Shown: positions 34,281-43,818 of the stretch, piece by piece | Layout: each line of letters starts with the position of its first letter | How positions within the stretch are numbered: position 1 is the first letter of the stretch | NCBI RefSeq assembly: GCF_004010325.2 | Contig: NZ_SADR02000003.1 | Location: 1-64,000 of the forward strand | Direction of reading: 5' to 3' | DNA from: Mesorhizobium sp. M00.F.Ca.ET.216.01.1.1 | GTDB taxonomy: Bacteria > Pseudomonadota > Alphaproteobacteria > Rhizobiales > Rhizobiaceae | DNA length: 64,000 nt | Made by a program: the position numbers and the translations under genes | The notes under the pieces: generated by a model | Told to the model about the DNA's origin: nothing | Seen by the model: the letters and a program-made list of their open reading frames with translations, nothing else | Database searches by the model: none

Positions 34281-34708
34281 ATAGCCCAGCCTATGGAGCC
34301 GTGAACCGGCCGAGAATCGGCGCAGCCCTTGCGCGCAAGACTATGGCGCGAAAGACTATGGCGCGATCGCACCATACCAAAGCGCGCCCCCAGCCGGGAC
34401 AATGATCGCGACGAATCCGCTCCTCCAGTTACGGGCGGGAGCAGCACCGCCGGCAAGAAACAGCGTCAATTCTACCCCAACGGACCTGTTTTCGGCGATG
34501 GCTCGGCCATGACTTGCTCTGGCCAACAAGCAACGCGCTCCCGTCCGGTTTTTCTTTTTTGCTGCCGTTTTTTTCCGGCGCCGAAGGGAAACGCCGGCCG
34601 CAAGCCACGCAAGCTTTTGATTCCAGCCGCAAACTGCGGCTATACCGCCGAGGCTGGCCGGCTGCCGTGTTCGACATCCCTGTCAGACGTTACCGGGCCG
34701 ACATGAAA

Positions 34709-34726
34709 CTGTCATGAGACTGTAAT
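34709..34726 (+). promoter_or_regulatory. Pho box (PhoB binding site)
   Basis: CTGTCAT-GAGA-CTGTAAT is two 7-base half sites with an 11-base repeat, close to the PhoB consensus CTGTCAT-N4-CTGTCAT/C. It lies 76 bases before the pstS ATG. It predicts induction of pstSCAB-phoU-phoB in phosphate starvation. The rest of the gap 34281-34801 shows nothing I can support. Confidence 0.85.
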
Positions 34727-34801
34727 AATCGGGCGCTATGGCCTCACCGGGCGCCGAAGGAATGGCGCCGAGAGACCATCTTCCGAACAGGAGCAGGCCA
34801 C

Positions 34802-35830
34802 ATGAGAAAATTCCTCCTTACGGCGTCGGCCGCGGCGCTTGCGCTCGCCGCGTCCTCCGGCTTCGCCGCCGCGCGCGACCAGATTCAGGTTGCCGGGTCG
34901 TCGACCGTGCTACCCTATGCCAAGATCGTCGCCGAGCAGTTCGGCGAAACCTACACCAACTTCAAGACCCCGGTGGTCGAGTCCGGCGGCAGCGGCGCCG
35001 GCATCAAGGAATTCTGCAAGGGCGTCGGCGAAGACACGATCGATATCGCCAACTCCTCGCGTCCGATCAAGCCGGACGAGATCAAGTCCTGCGCCGCTGC
35101 CGGCGTGAAGGACATCCAGGAAGTCCGCATCGGCTATGACGGCATCGTCTTCGCCACCGACATCAAGGGTCCGGACTGGGCGCTGGTTCCCGCCGACATC
35201 TACAAGGCGCTCGCCGCCAAGCTCGTCGTCGACGGCAAGCTCGTCGACAATCCGAACACCAAGTGGAGCCAGGTCAACCCGAAGCTGCCCGACTGGGATA
35301 TCGCCGCCTACATTCCGGGCGAAAAGCATGGCACGCGCGAAGTGTTCGAGACCAAGCTTCTCGACGCCGGCTGCGACAAGGCCGCCATCAAGGCCACCGG
35401 CGTTAGCGACGACAAGGAAATCGCCAAGACCTGCATCGCGATCCGCAAGGACGGCAAGGCCATCGACATCGACGGCGACTACACCGAGACGCTCGCCCGC
35501 ATCGACTCGAACAAGACCGGCGTCGGCGTATTCGGCCTCGCCTTCTATGAAAACAACGCCGACAAGCTGAAGGTTGCTACCGTGAAAGGCGTCACGCCTT
35601 CGACCGAGACCATCGCCAGCGGCAAGTATCCGGTATCGCGTCCGCTGTTCTTCTATGTGAAGAAGGCGCATCTCGGCGTCGTTCCGGGTCTCAAGGAATA
35701 TGTCGAGTTCTTCCTTGACGACCAGATGGTCGGCCCGGAAAGCCCGCTCGCCGAATACGGCCTGGTGGCTGCTCCGGACGCCGAACGTCAGTCCCAGCGC
35801 GACGCTTTCGCTGCCGGAAAGACGATGTAA
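34802..35830 (+). CDS. pstS: Phosphate ABC transporter substrate-binding protein PstS
   Basis: The 342-residue protein has a Sec signal (MRKFLLTASAAALALAASSG, cleavage near FAAA-RD). The mature protein opens IQVAGSSTVLPYAKIVAEQF, with VESGGSGAGIKEFCKG and SRPIKPDEI, the loops that hold phosphate, and NKTGVGVFGLAFYENNADKL further on. It binds phosphate in the periplasm and delivers it to PstCA. It is the first gene of the operon, behind a Pho box, with a hairpin after it that may lower expression of the next genes. Confidence 0.93.
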   Translation: MRKFLLTASAAALALAASSGFAAARDQIQVAGSSTVLPYAKIVAEQFGETYTNFKTPVVESGGSGAGIKEFCKGVGEDTIDIANSSRPIKPDEIKSCAAAGVKDIQEVRIGYDGIVFATDIKGPDWALVPADIYKALAAKLVVDGKLVDNPNTKWSQVNPKLPDWDIAAYIPGEKHGTREVFETKLLDAGCDKAAIKATGVSDDKEIAKTCIAIRKDGKAIDIDGDYTETLARIDSNKTGVGVFGLAFYENNADKLKVATVKGVTPSTETIASGKYPVSRPLFFYVKKAHLGVVPGLKEYVEFFLDDQMVGPESPLAEYGLVAAPDAERQSQRDAFAAGKTM

Positions 35831-35843
35831 TCAACCTATCGGA

Positions 35844-35880
35844 ACCAGGGCGCCGGGCCCGTACCGGCGCCCTGGTTTTC
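35844..35880 (+). terminator. Hairpin after pstS (attenuator/partial terminator)
   Basis: ACCAGGGCGCCGG (35844-35856) pairs with CCGGCGCCCTGGT (35864-35876), followed by TTTTC. Lying between pstS and pstC, it can give more binding protein than transporter. Confidence 0.8.
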
Positions 35881-35947
35881 GCCGCCTGTCGCCATGGCGG
35901 TGGCGACTTGAGCATCATTTGCTCTAGAGTTTCCTTGGGGTGCGTCC

Positions 35948-37414
35948 ATGTCGTCCTTGCTCGTACTCGCCATTGTCGTCGCCATCGGCCTGGTTGCATT
36001 CGTGATCGGCCGGCAGCGTGCCGCCGCGCAGGACAATGGCACGGTGAAGCCGCATTCGCGCGCCCACTATCACGGCTGGTGGGCCTGCCTGCTCGCTGTC
36101 CTGCCTGCGGTTCTGCTGCTTACCGCCTGGAACATCGGCTCCTCCGTCTATCTCGACCGACACATTCACGCCGCCCTGCCTGAGCGCACCGCCAACAGCG
36201 CGGTTGCCAGCGAGGCGCTGGATGTCAGCCTGGTGAAGAGCCTCGCCAAAGGCCTGCGCCAGCTCGACGCGAACACTCTGGCCGCACTGCCCGCCACGTT
36301 CGCCGATCTGCAGCCGCTGCTCGCCGCCAAGGGCGTGGCGCTGGCGACGGACACGCAGGACTACATGATCCCGATCGCCGTCGAGGCGAATGCCGTGCAA
36401 AGCCGGCTTGGCATGATCGGTGCTGCCCTCACCTTGCTGCTATCGGTCGCCGGCGCCTTCTACGCGCTGGGCCAGATCCGGCCGCGGGCGCGCGCCAGGA
36501 ACAATGTCGAGAGGCTGATGCTGTGGGGCCTGCTCGGCGCCTCGACCATCGCCATCCTAACCACGGTCGGCATCGTGCTTTCGATGCTGTTCCAGACGAT
36601 CCAGTTCTTCGAGAGCGTCTCGCCGATGAGCTTCTTCTTCGGCACGGTCTGGGATCCGCGCTTCGCCGCCGCTGGCTCGGGCGGCAGCCAGGGCCAGTTT
36701 GGCCTGATCCCGCTTCTCGCCGGCACGCTCTATATCGCCCTTGTCGCCTTGCTGGTCGCCGTGCCGGTCGGGCTGATGTCGGCGGTTTACATGGCTGAAT
36801 ACGCGACACCCAGGATACGGTCGGTGGTCAAGCCGGCGCTTGAGCTGCTCGCGGGCATCCCGACCATCGTCTACGGCATTTTCGCTGTGGTCACGCTGGG
36901 GCCATTCCTGCGCGATCTCTCCGCCGCGCTGACCGGCGGTTCCCCCTTCATCCAGGGCCAGAGCATCTTCACCGCTGGGCTCGTCATGGGCATGATGCTG
37001 ATCCCGGTTGTGTCCTCTCTGTCCGACGACATCATCACAGCGGTGCCGCGCGCCATGCGCGACGGCTCGCTCGGCCTCGGCGCGACGCGTTCGGAGACGA
37101 TTAAGCGGGTGATTCTGCCGGCAGCACTTCCCGGCATCGTCGGAGCTATCCTGTTGACCGCTTCGCGCGCCATCGGCGAGACGATGATTGTCGTGCTCGC
37201 CGCCGGCGTCGCCGCCAATCTCACCGCCAACCCGTTCGAGGCGATGACGACCATCACCGTCAAGATCGTCAACCAGCTCACCGGCGACCTCGAATTCAAT
37301 TCGCCGCAGACATTGGTCGCCTTTGCGCTCGGCATCACGCTGTTTGCGCTGACTTTGGTGATGAACATCGTCGCGCTTTATATCGTGCGCAAGTACCGGG
37401 AGCAGTATGAATGA
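35948..37414 (+). CDS. pstC: Phosphate ABC transporter permease PstC
   Basis: The 488-residue protein has a long N-terminal extension typical of alphaproteobacterial PstC. It includes membrane helices at about 2-20, 38-60 and 155-180 and a soluble part between. The ABC permease core follows (about 250-480). The EAA-type loop is SLGLGATRSETIKRVILPAA, which contacts PstB. E. coli PstC is about 320 residues. It forms the channel with PstA. Its ATGA end overlaps the pstA start. Confidence 0.92.
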   Translation: MSSLLVLAIVVAIGLVAFVIGRQRAAAQDNGTVKPHSRAHYHGWWACLLAVLPAVLLLTAWNIGSSVYLDRHIHAALPERTANSAVASEALDVSLVKSLAKGLRQLDANTLAALPATFADLQPLLAAKGVALATDTQDYMIPIAVEANAVQSRLGMIGAALTLLLSVAGAFYALGQIRPRARARNNVERLMLWGLLGASTIAILTTVGIVLSMLFQTIQFFESVSPMSFFFGTVWDPRFAAAGSGGSQGQFGLIPLLAGTLYIALVALLVAVPVGLMSAVYMAEYATPRIRSVVKPALELLAGIPTIVYGIFAVVTLGPFLRDLSAALTGGSPFIQGQSIFTAGLVMGMMLIPVVSSLSDDIITAVPRAMRDGSLGLGATRSETIKRVILPAALPGIVGAILLTASRAIGETMIVVLAAGVAANLTANPFEAMTTITVKIVNQLTGDLEFNSPQTLVAFALGITLFALTLVMNIVALYIVRKYREQYE

Positions 37415-38727
37415 CCGACATCCCCATGGATACGATGGTCCGGGTCGCCGCTCATCCGCGCCGCGACATCGGCCTGAAGGCACGTTACGCCGCCGAGCGC
37501 CGCTTCCGCATCTATGGCATGCTGGCGATTTCCGTCGGGCTTGCGTTCCTGGCCATCATGCTGATCGCCATCGTCTCGAAAGGTTATACCGCCTTCTGGC
37601 AGACGACGATCTCGGTGCCGATCACCTTCGACGAGAAGGTGATCGACCCCTCAAACAAGCGCGCGATCGACCCGACCGTGCTAATCAAGGCAAACTATCC
37701 CAAGCTCGCCGAAAAGGCGCTGGTCGCCAAGCTCGGCATCAACCCCGACGACAAGCCGACGATCCTGAAGCTCAAGGGCCTCCTGTCCGAGGGCGTTCGC
37801 GTCCAATTGCGCGATATCGTCGCCGCCGATCCGTCGGTCATCGGCACGACGCGCAACGTCAATATCCTCGCCGCCGCCAATCTTGACTCCGCCTTCAAGG
37901 GCCAGATCGACCTCGGCGTCGAGGAAGCGCGGCGCAAGGTCTCCGACCAGCAAATCGCTTGGATGAACAAGCTCAAGGCCGATGGAGCGATGGCCGAGCG
38001 TTTCAACACCGGCCTGTTCTCCTACGGCGCCTCCAGCCGCCCGGAAACGTCGGGCATGGGTGTGGCGATCATCGGCTCGTTCTACATGATGGTGATCGTG
38101 CTGGTGCTGGCGCTGCCGATCGGCGTCGCCGCCTCCATCTACCTGGAGGAGTTCGCCAAGAAGAACCGCTTCACCGACCTGATCGAGGTCAACATCAACA
38201 ATCTGGCTGCAGTGCCGTCGATCGTCTTTGGCCTGCTCGGCCTTGCCGTATTTATCAACTTCCTCGGCATGCCGCGTTCCGCCGCGTTCGTCGGCGGCCT
38301 GGTGCTGACGCTGATGACGCTGCCGACAATCATCATCGCAACGCGCGCGGCCCTGGCCGCCGTGCCGCCGTCGATCCGCTCGGCAGCGCTCGGCCTCGGC
38401 GCCTCCAAGATGCAGATGGTGTTCCAGCACATCTTGCCGCTTGCCGCCCCCGGCATCCTCACCGGCACCATCATCGGCCTGGCGAGGGCCCTGGGCGAAA
38501 CCGCGCCGCTGCTGCTGATCGGCATGGTTGCCTTCGTGGCCGACTATCCGAAGAGCCCCTTCGATCCGGCGACGGCGCTGCCGGTGCAGATCTATATGTG
38601 GGCCAACGAGGCCGAACGCGCCTTCGTCGAGCGCATGTCGGGCGCCATCATCATCCTGCTGGTCTTCCTCATGGCCATGAACGTCACCGCGATCGTGCTT
38701 CGGCGCCGGTTCGAGCGGCGCTGGTAG
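37411..38727 (+). CDS. pstA: Phosphate ABC transporter permease PstA (DUF3333 N-terminus)
   Basis: The 438-residue protein has an N-terminal cytosolic piece, a helix (about 35-55), a long soluble DUF3333-type part (about 60-200), then the permease core with about five helices. The EAA loop is [20 protein letters not shown]. The extension makes it longer than E. coli PstA (about 296). It is the second half of the phosphate channel, translationally coupled to pstC. Confidence 0.92.
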   Translation: MTDIPMDTMVRVAAHPRRDIGLKARYAAERRFRIYGMLAISVGLAFLAIMLIAIVSKGYTAFWQTTISVPITFDEKVIDPSNKRAIDPTVLIKANYPKLAEKALVAKLGINPDDKPTILKLKGLLSEGVRVQLRDIVAADPSVIGTTRNVNILAAANLDSAFKGQIDLGVEEARRKVSDQQIAWMNKLKADGAMAERFNTGLFSYGASSRPETSGMGVAIIGSFYMMVIVLVLALPIGVAASIYLEEFAKKNRFTDLIEVNINNLAAVPSIVFGLLGLAVFINFLGMPRSAAFVGGLVLTLMTLPTIIIATRAALAAVPPSIRSAALGLGASKMQMVFQHILPLAAPGILTGTIIGLARALGETAPLLLIGMVAFVADYPKSPFDPATALPVQIYMWANEAERAFVERMSGAIIILLVFLMAMNVTAIVLRRRFERRW

Positions 38728-38743
38728 AAAAAAGGCATCCGTT

Positions 38744-39568
38744 ATGAACATCATGACCGAACAGTCTCTTGAAAACGCAGTGGGCGACAAAATGAACGCC
38801 AAGTCGAACGAAGTGATCAAGATGCGCGGCGACAAGGTCGGCGTGTTCTACGGCGACAAACAGGCGCTGTTCGACGTCAATCTCGACGTGCGCCAAAACC
38901 AGGTGACGGCACTGATCGGCCCCTCTGGCTGCGGCAAGTCCACCTTCCTGCGCTGCCTAAACCGCATGAATGACACCATCGATTCGGCGCGGGTCACCGG
39001 CAAGATCACGCTGGATGACGAGGATATCTACGACAAGAACATCGACGTCGTCGAACTGAGGGCGCGGGTCGGCATGGTGTTCCAGAAGCCCAATCCGTTT
39101 CCGAAATCGATCTACGAGAACGTCGCCTATGGTCCGCGCATCCACGGGCTGGCCAAGCGCAAGGCCGACATGGATCAGATCGTCGAACAGAGCCTGAAGA
39201 AGGCGGCGATCTGGAACGAGGTCAAGGACCGCCTGCAGGAACCCGGCACCGGCCTTTCCGGCGGGCAGCAGCAGCGTCTGTGCATTGCGCGCGCCATCGC
39301 CGTGTCGCCGGAGGTGATCCTGATGGACGAGCCGTGCTCGGCGCTTGATCCGATCGCCACCGCCCGCGTCGAGGAACTGATCGACGAACTGCGCCAGAAC
39401 TACACGATCGTCATTGTCACCCATTCGATGCAGCAGGCGGCGCGCGTGTCGCAGCGCACGGCGATGTTCCATCTCGGCTATCTCGTCGAGGAGGGCGCCA
39501 CCGACAAAATGTTCACCAACCCCGACGACAAGCGCACCCAGGACTATATCACCGGCCGGTTCGGCTAA
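38744..39568 (+). CDS. pstB: Phosphate ABC transporter ATPase PstB
   Basis: The 274-residue protein has Walker [21 protein letters not shown], the Q-loop ([19 protein letters not shown]), the ABC signature [17 protein letters not shown], Walker [16 protein letters not shown] and the switch His in [12 protein letters not shown]. It powers phosphate import. It lies 17 bases after pstA. Confidence 0.95.
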   Translation: MNIMTEQSLENAVGDKMNAKSNEVIKMRGDKVGVFYGDKQALFDVNLDVRQNQVTALIGPSGCGKSTFLRCLNRMNDTIDSARVTGKITLDDEDIYDKNIDVVELRARVGMVFQKPNPFPKSIYENVAYGPRIHGLAKRKADMDQIVEQSLKKAAIWNEVKDRLQEPGTGLSGGQQQRLCIARAIAVSPEVILMDEPCSALDPIATARVEELIDELRQNYTIVIVTHSMQQAARVSQRTAMFHLGYLVEEGATDKMFTNPDDKRTQDYITGRFG

Positions 39569-39606
39569 GCGGTCCGGCGGCGAATTTCGAACACGAGGAC
39601 AGGATC

Positions 39607-40314
39607 ATGGGTGAACATACCGTTGCTTCCTTCGACGAGGATCTGGAGCATATCAGCAAGCTGATCCGCGACATGGGCGATCTGGCCCGCTCGATGGTCG
39701 GCGGCTCGACGCGGGCGCTGCTCAATTCGGACAATGCGCTGGCGCAGCGCGTCGTTTCCGACGACGCCATCATGGATGCGCGTCAGCGCGAGCTCGACGA
39801 CCGCGCCATCACGCTGATCGCCAAGCGTCAGCCAATGGCCAACGACCTGCGTGCCGTCGTCGGCTCGATCCGCATGGCCGGCGATCTCGAGCGCATCGGC
39901 GACCTTGCCAAGAACATTGCCAAGCGCGTCGGCACCGTCGGCCTCAGCATCACACCGCGCGACCTGTCGCATTCCATCGATGCGATGGCCCAGCTGGTGC
40001 TGGCCCAGGTGCAAGGGGTCATCGAAGAATACGCCGCCAGTGACGCGGCAGCGCTTGCCAAGCTGAGAAACGATGACGAGCGTATCGACGTCAAATACAC
40101 GTCGGTCTTCCGCGAACTGCTGACCTACATGATGGAAGATCCGCGCAACATCACCGCCTGCACACATCTGTTGTTCTGCGCCAAGAACCTGGAGCGCATC
40201 GGCGACCATGTCACCAACATCGCCGAAAACGCCTACTATGTGCTGACCGGCCAGCAATTGCCTGCCAATCGTCCCAAGCTGGATGAGACGGCGATGTCAG
40301 CGCCGGCGGCATGA
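39607..40314 (+). CDS. phoU: Phosphate signalling protein PhoU
   Basis: The 235-residue all-helical protein has two PhoU repeats with the metal-binding motifs MAGDLERIGDLAKNIAKRVG and FCAKNLERIGDHVTNIAENA. PhoU links the Pst transporter to the phosphate kinase and holds PhoB signalling off when phosphate is ample. It sits in the usual place between pstB and phoB. Confidence 0.94.
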   Translation: MGEHTVASFDEDLEHISKLIRDMGDLARSMVGGSTRALLNSDNALAQRVVSDDAIMDARQRELDDRAITLIAKRQPMANDLRAVVGSIRMAGDLERIGDLAKNIAKRVGTVGLSITPRDLSHSIDAMAQLVLAQVQGVIEEYAASDAAALAKLRNDDERIDVKYTSVFRELLTYMMEDPRNITACTHLLFCAKNLERIGDHVTNIAENAYYVLTGQQLPANRPKLDETAMSAPAA

Positions 40315-40330
40315 CAGAGGTTACCGGTCG

Positions 40331-41020
40331 ATGATCGCGCCACGCATCATGGTGGTGGAGGACGAGGAGCCGCTGGGCGTGCTGCTCCGCTACAACCTCG
40401 AAGCCGAAGGCTACCAGGTCGAGGTGGTGACGCGCGGCGACGAAGCCGAGATCCGGCTGCAGGAAAACGTGCCCGATCTTCTGGTGCTCGACTGGATGGT
40501 GCCGGCGGTTTCCGGCATCGAGCTTTGCCGGCGCCTCAGGATGCGGCCCGAAACCGAACGGCTGCCGATCATCATGCTGACCGCGCGCGGCGAGGAGAGC
40601 GACCGGGTGCGCGGCCTCTCGACCGGCGCCGACGACTATCTGGTCAAGCCGTTTTCGACACCGGAATTCATGGCCAGGGTCAAGGCGCTGCTGCGTCGCG
40701 CCAAGCCCGAGGTGCTGTCCAGCGTGCTGAAGGTCGGCGACATCGTGCTCGATCGCGAATCGCATCGGGTCTATCGCAAGAAGAGCGAGATCAGGCTCGG
40801 ACCGACTGAATTCCGGCTGCTCGAATTCATGATGCGGCACCCTGGCCGGGTGTTCTCGCGCAGCCAGTTGCTCGACAATGTCTGGGGCGAGACGATCTAT
40901 ATCGACGAGCGCACGGTGGACGTGCATGTCGGCCGGCTGCGCAAGGCGGTCAACAACGGCCGCATGCCGGATGTCATCCGCACCATCCGCGGCGCCGGCT
41001 ACGCGATCCGCGAGGACTGA
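40331..41020 (+). CDS. phoB: Phosphate regulon response regulator PhoB
   Basis: The 229-residue protein has a receiver domain (1-120) with the phospho-acceptor Asp54 (LVLDWMVPAVSG) and Lys in YLVKPF. A winged-helix OmpR-type output domain follows (about 130-228; LGPTEFRLLEFMMRHPGRVF; DERTVDVHVGRLRKAV). It binds the Pho box before pstS. No phoR follows or precedes the operon in this window. Confidence 0.94.
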   Translation: MIAPRIMVVEDEEPLGVLLRYNLEAEGYQVEVVTRGDEAEIRLQENVPDLLVLDWMVPAVSGIELCRRLRMRPETERLPIIMLTARGEESDRVRGLSTGADDYLVKPFSTPEFMARVKALLRRAKPEVLSSVLKVGDIVLDRESHRVYRKKSEIRLGPTEFRLLEFMMRHPGRVFSRSQLLDNVWGETIYIDERTVDVHVGRLRKAVNNGRMPDVIRTIRGAGYAIRED

Positions 41021-41035
41021 ACGCGGCGGCTGACC

Positions 41036-42283
41036 TCAGGCCACGCTTTTTCCGACAATGCCCGGCTTTGCCTGTGCGCCTGGCGCGAAAATCTCCTGGT
41101 CGACGAAGGTCAGGGCGCGCATGGCGCAACCTTCGCGGATCAGCGGCAATTCGTTCGGCTCGGTGTCGAAGGAGATCGATTTCGAATGCTGGCCGCCGGC
41201 GGTCTGGGCGATGGCCTCGCGCAGCGCCGGCTCGATCAGGTCGAAGGCAGCAGCGCTGACGCCGACCATGGCGACCGGCGCCGGATCGATCAGCGCAAAC
41301 AGGTTGCCGAGGCCGAAGCCGAGTGCTTCGCCTGCCTTGCGATAGGCTTCGCGTTCCGGTCCGTCCACCTCGCGCGCCAGGGCAGCCAGTGCCCGCATGT
41401 CGGCGTCGCTGACATCGGCAACCGGTTCAGCGTCCTCGCCCATTTGCTTGGCGTTGCGCCATATGGCGTAGTTGCCGGCATAGGCCTCGACGCAGCCGCG
41501 CCGACCGCAACGGCAGAGCGCGCCGCCCGGCCGATGGATCATGTGGCCGAGCTCGCCACCGGAGGAGTGGGTGCCGGTGAACAGCTCTCCCTTCAGCACC
41601 AGACCCATGCCGATACCGTGCGAAAGCAGGATGGCGATGAAATCGTCGCGGTAGCGGTCGGGGTCGCGCCACCGCAGCGCCACCGCCATCATGTTGCAGT
41701 CGTTCTCCATGGTGGCGGGGATGCCGAATTCGTCTTCCAGTATATCGGCGAAGGCGATGTCGGTCTGCGGCGTGATCGGCGACCACAGCATGGCGCGTGA
41801 ATGGGAATCGGTGATGCCCTGTATCCCCATCGCGATGCGGGCGACACTGTGGACATTGAGGTCGGGGTCCTCGAAGCGGCGCCGGACGATGGCGAGGCAT
41901 TCCCCGATCAGCTCGTCGCGCGGCATGGTTAGCGTGTCCAGGCGGCGCTGTTCCTCGGCTATCACCTGGCCGGCGTAGTCGATGACGGCGACGGAGAGGA
42001 AGTTCAGCGATAGCACTACGGTCATTACCGCCGCGGCTTCGGGATTGAGGCTGAGGCCGACCTGCGGCCGACCGCGCTTCAGCGAAACCGTTTCGCTCGC
42101 CTTGCTCTCGGTCAGGATACCTTCGCCAATCAGGTCGGAAGAGATCGCCGATATCGTCGAATGGCTGAGACCGGTGGTCGCGGCGATCTCCGTCCGCGAC
42201 GGCTGGCCAGCCCGGCGCACGGCCGAAATCACCATCGCCCGGTTACGCCGGCGCAAATCGTCGTGGCGGATTCCAACCGACAT
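41036..42283 (-). CDS. ROK-family transcriptional regulator (XylR-like)
   Basis: The 415-residue protein has an N-terminal winged HTH (about 1-75; RRAGQPSRTEIAATTGLSHS; TISAISSDLIGEGILTE). A ROK sugar-kinase-like domain follows, with HSSGGELGHMIHRPGGALCR and the zinc motif CRCGRRGCVEAYAG. It is divergent from xylF, and two inverted repeats of TTTTTTCG-N5-CGAAAAAA type lie between them. It is probably the repressor of the sugar transporter, released by the sugar. Confidence 0.88.
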   Translation of the reverse strand: MSVGIRHDDLRRRNRAMVISAVRRAGQPSRTEIAATTGLSHSTISAISSDLIGEGILTESKASETVSLKRGRPQVGLSLNPEAAAVMTVVLSLNFLSVAVIDYAGQVIAEEQRRLDTLTMPRDELIGECLAIVRRRFEDPDLNVHSVARIAMGIQGITDSHSRAMLWSPITPQTDIAFADILEDEFGIPATMENDCNMMAVALRWRDPDRYRDDFIAILLSHGIGMGLVLKGELFTGTHSSGGELGHMIHRPGGALCRCGRRGCVEAYAGNYAIWRNAKQMGEDAEPVADVSDADMRALAALAREVDGPEREAYRKAGEALGFGLGNLFALIDPAPVAMVGVSAAAFDLIEPALREAIAQTAGGQHSKSISFDTEPNELPLIREGCAMRALTFVDQEIFAPGAQAKPGIVGKSVA

Positions 42284-42381
42284 CTCTTTGCTTGCCTCCC
42301 AGTCGCTGCGGCTTTCGTGATGTCGAAGGCCGTCGGCGGCGCTTGGTAAATATTGGCAGAAGCCGGCAGCTGTGTCATTAT

Positions 42382-42402
42382 TTATTCCGAGTCTCGAAAA
42401 AA
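42382..42402. promoter_or_regulatory. ROK operator, copy 1
   Basis: TTATTCCG (42382-42389), 5 bases, CGAAAAAA (42395-42402). The left half differs from the perfect copy at 42466 in two positions. It lies closer to the ROK gene than copy 2 does. Confidence 0.65.
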
Positions 42403-42465
42403 AGTCAGCAGCACATCAAAATCCATCAGAATCGATGTTGACAGTGCTCCGGTGTTGGACCAGTA

Positions 42466-42486
42466 TTTTTTCGGGGCTCGAAAAAA
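42466..42486. promoter_or_regulatory. ROK operator, copy 2 (perfect palindrome)
   Basis: TTTTTTCG (42466-42473) and CGAAAAAA (42479-42486) are a perfect 8-base inverted repeat around GGGCT. It ends 64 bases before xylF. Its distance from copy 1 is 84 bases, about eight helical turns, which would allow looping. Confidence 0.75.
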
Positions 42487-42550
42487 TGGGGCCTTTGTGC
42501 CGGCCTTCGGGCCAGTTTGGTCGCGCCGCATGCGGCGCAGGGAGGATAAC

Positions 42551-43591
42551 ATGAAGAGATTCGCAGCCGCCATACTGGCGGGTGTCGCCATGTCGCTGAC
42601 GCTTGCGTCGGTCGCACAGGCGAAGGACAAGGTCATTGGCGTTTCGTGGTCGAACTTCCAGGAAGAGCGTTGGAAGACCGACGAAGCAGCGATGAAAAAG
42701 GCCATCGAGGCCGCCGGCGACAAATACATTTCCGCCGACGCGCAGTCCAACCCCGGCAAGCAGCTGACGGACGTCGAGAGCTTGATCTCGCAGGGCGCCA
42801 ACGCGCTGATTATCCTGGCGCAGGACGCCTCGGCCATTGGGCCGGCGGTTCAGAAGGCGCTCGACGAAGGCATCCCGGTCGTCGGCTACGACCGGCTGAT
42901 CGAGAACAAGGACGTGTTCTACCTGACCTTCGACAACAAGGAAGTCGGCCGCATGCAGGCCCGCGAAGTGTTCAAGGTGAAGCCGGAAGGCAACTACGTG
43001 TTCATCAAGGGCTCGGGCGCCGATCCGAACGCCGATTTCCTGTTCGCCGGCTCCATGGAAGTGCTCAAGGACGCCATCGACAGCGGCAAGATCAAGAATG
43101 TCGGCGAGGCCTATACCGACGGCTGGCTGCCCGCCAACGCCCAGAAGAACATGGAGCAGTTCCTGACCGCCAACGACAACAAGGTCGATGCGGTGGTGGC
43201 GGCCAATGACGGCACTGCCGGCGGCGTCGTCGCCGCGCTGACGGCGCAGGGCCTTGCCGGAGCTGTTCCGGTGTCTGGCCAGGATGGTGACCACGCTGCG
43301 CTGAACCGCATCGCACTTGGCACACAGACCGTGTCGGTGTGGAAGGACGCGCGCGAACTCGGCAAGAACGCCGCCGAGATCGCCTCGCAATTGGCCGATG
43401 GCAAGCAGATGGCCGACATTGCGGGCGCCAAGGACTTCACCACGCCGGGCGGCAACACCGTCAAGTCGCTGTTCCTGACGCCTGTCGCGATCACCAAGGA
43501 CAATCTCAACGTCGTCATCGACGCCGGCTGGATCAAGAAGGAAGAGGTCTGCGCCGGTGTCGCCGCGGGTGCCGTTGCAGCCTGCGACTGA
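42551..43591 (+). CDS. xylF: Xylose-type ABC transporter substrate-binding protein
   Basis: The 346-residue protein starts at 42551 (GGAGGATAAC upstream) with a signal peptide ([24 protein letters not shown]). The mature part is a type I periplasmic sugar-binding protein of the XylF group: [60 protein letters not shown] and [20 protein letters not shown]. Xylose is the likeliest ligand; this is by family likeness only. The operon xylF-xylH-xylG faces the ROK regulator. Confidence 0.87.
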   Translation: MKRFAAAILAGVAMSLTLASVAQAKDKVIGVSWSNFQEERWKTDEAAMKKAIEAAGDKYISADAQSNPGKQLTDVESLISQGANALIILAQDASAIGPAVQKALDEGIPVVGYDRLIENKDVFYLTFDNKEVGRMQAREVFKVKPEGNYVFIKGSGADPNADFLFAGSMEVLKDAIDSGKIKNVGEAYTDGWLPANAQKNMEQFLTANDNKVDAVVAANDGTAGGVVAALTAQGLAGAVPVSGQDGDHAALNRIALGTQTVSVWKDARELGKNAAEIASQLADGKQMADIAGAKDFTTPGGNTVKSLFLTPVAITKDNLNVVIDAGWIKKEEVCAGVAAGAVAACD

Positions 43592-43614
43592 ACTGGATCT
43601 TTGAGCGGGTTCCG

Positions 43615-43644
43615 ACGCCGCGGCTATCAGGCCGCGGCGTTTTG
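43615..43644 (+). terminator. Hairpin after xylF
   Basis: ACGCCGCGGC (43615-43624) pairs with GCCGCGGCGT (43631-43640), followed by TTTT. It probably lowers transcription into xylH so that binding protein is in excess. Confidence 0.85.
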
Positions 43645-43706
43645 TCAAAGAAAATTGTTTTTCCGCCTCGGGCGGATAGCTTCTAGTGTCTGGTTTCTGA
43701 AATTCG

Positions 43707-43734
43707 CATGAGGTCGATATCCCATGAGGTCGAT
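43707..43734 (+). repeat. Direct repeat of 12 bases (period 16)
   Basis: CATGAGGTCGAT occurs at 43707-43718 and 43723-43734, about 85 bases before the xylH start. Role unknown. Confidence 0.7.
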
Positions 43735-43818
43735 GTCAGGGCGGTGCGAACTTCGAAATCGCGACACTAGACTGCACTCCGGCATCCGTGCCAGACGGCA
43801 AACCCGTGGGAGCACATC

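Noticed and set aside
34329..34706. Open frames in the gap before pstS
   Set aside because: Frame overlap in all directions with no homology or ribosome site; the only supported feature is the Pho box.
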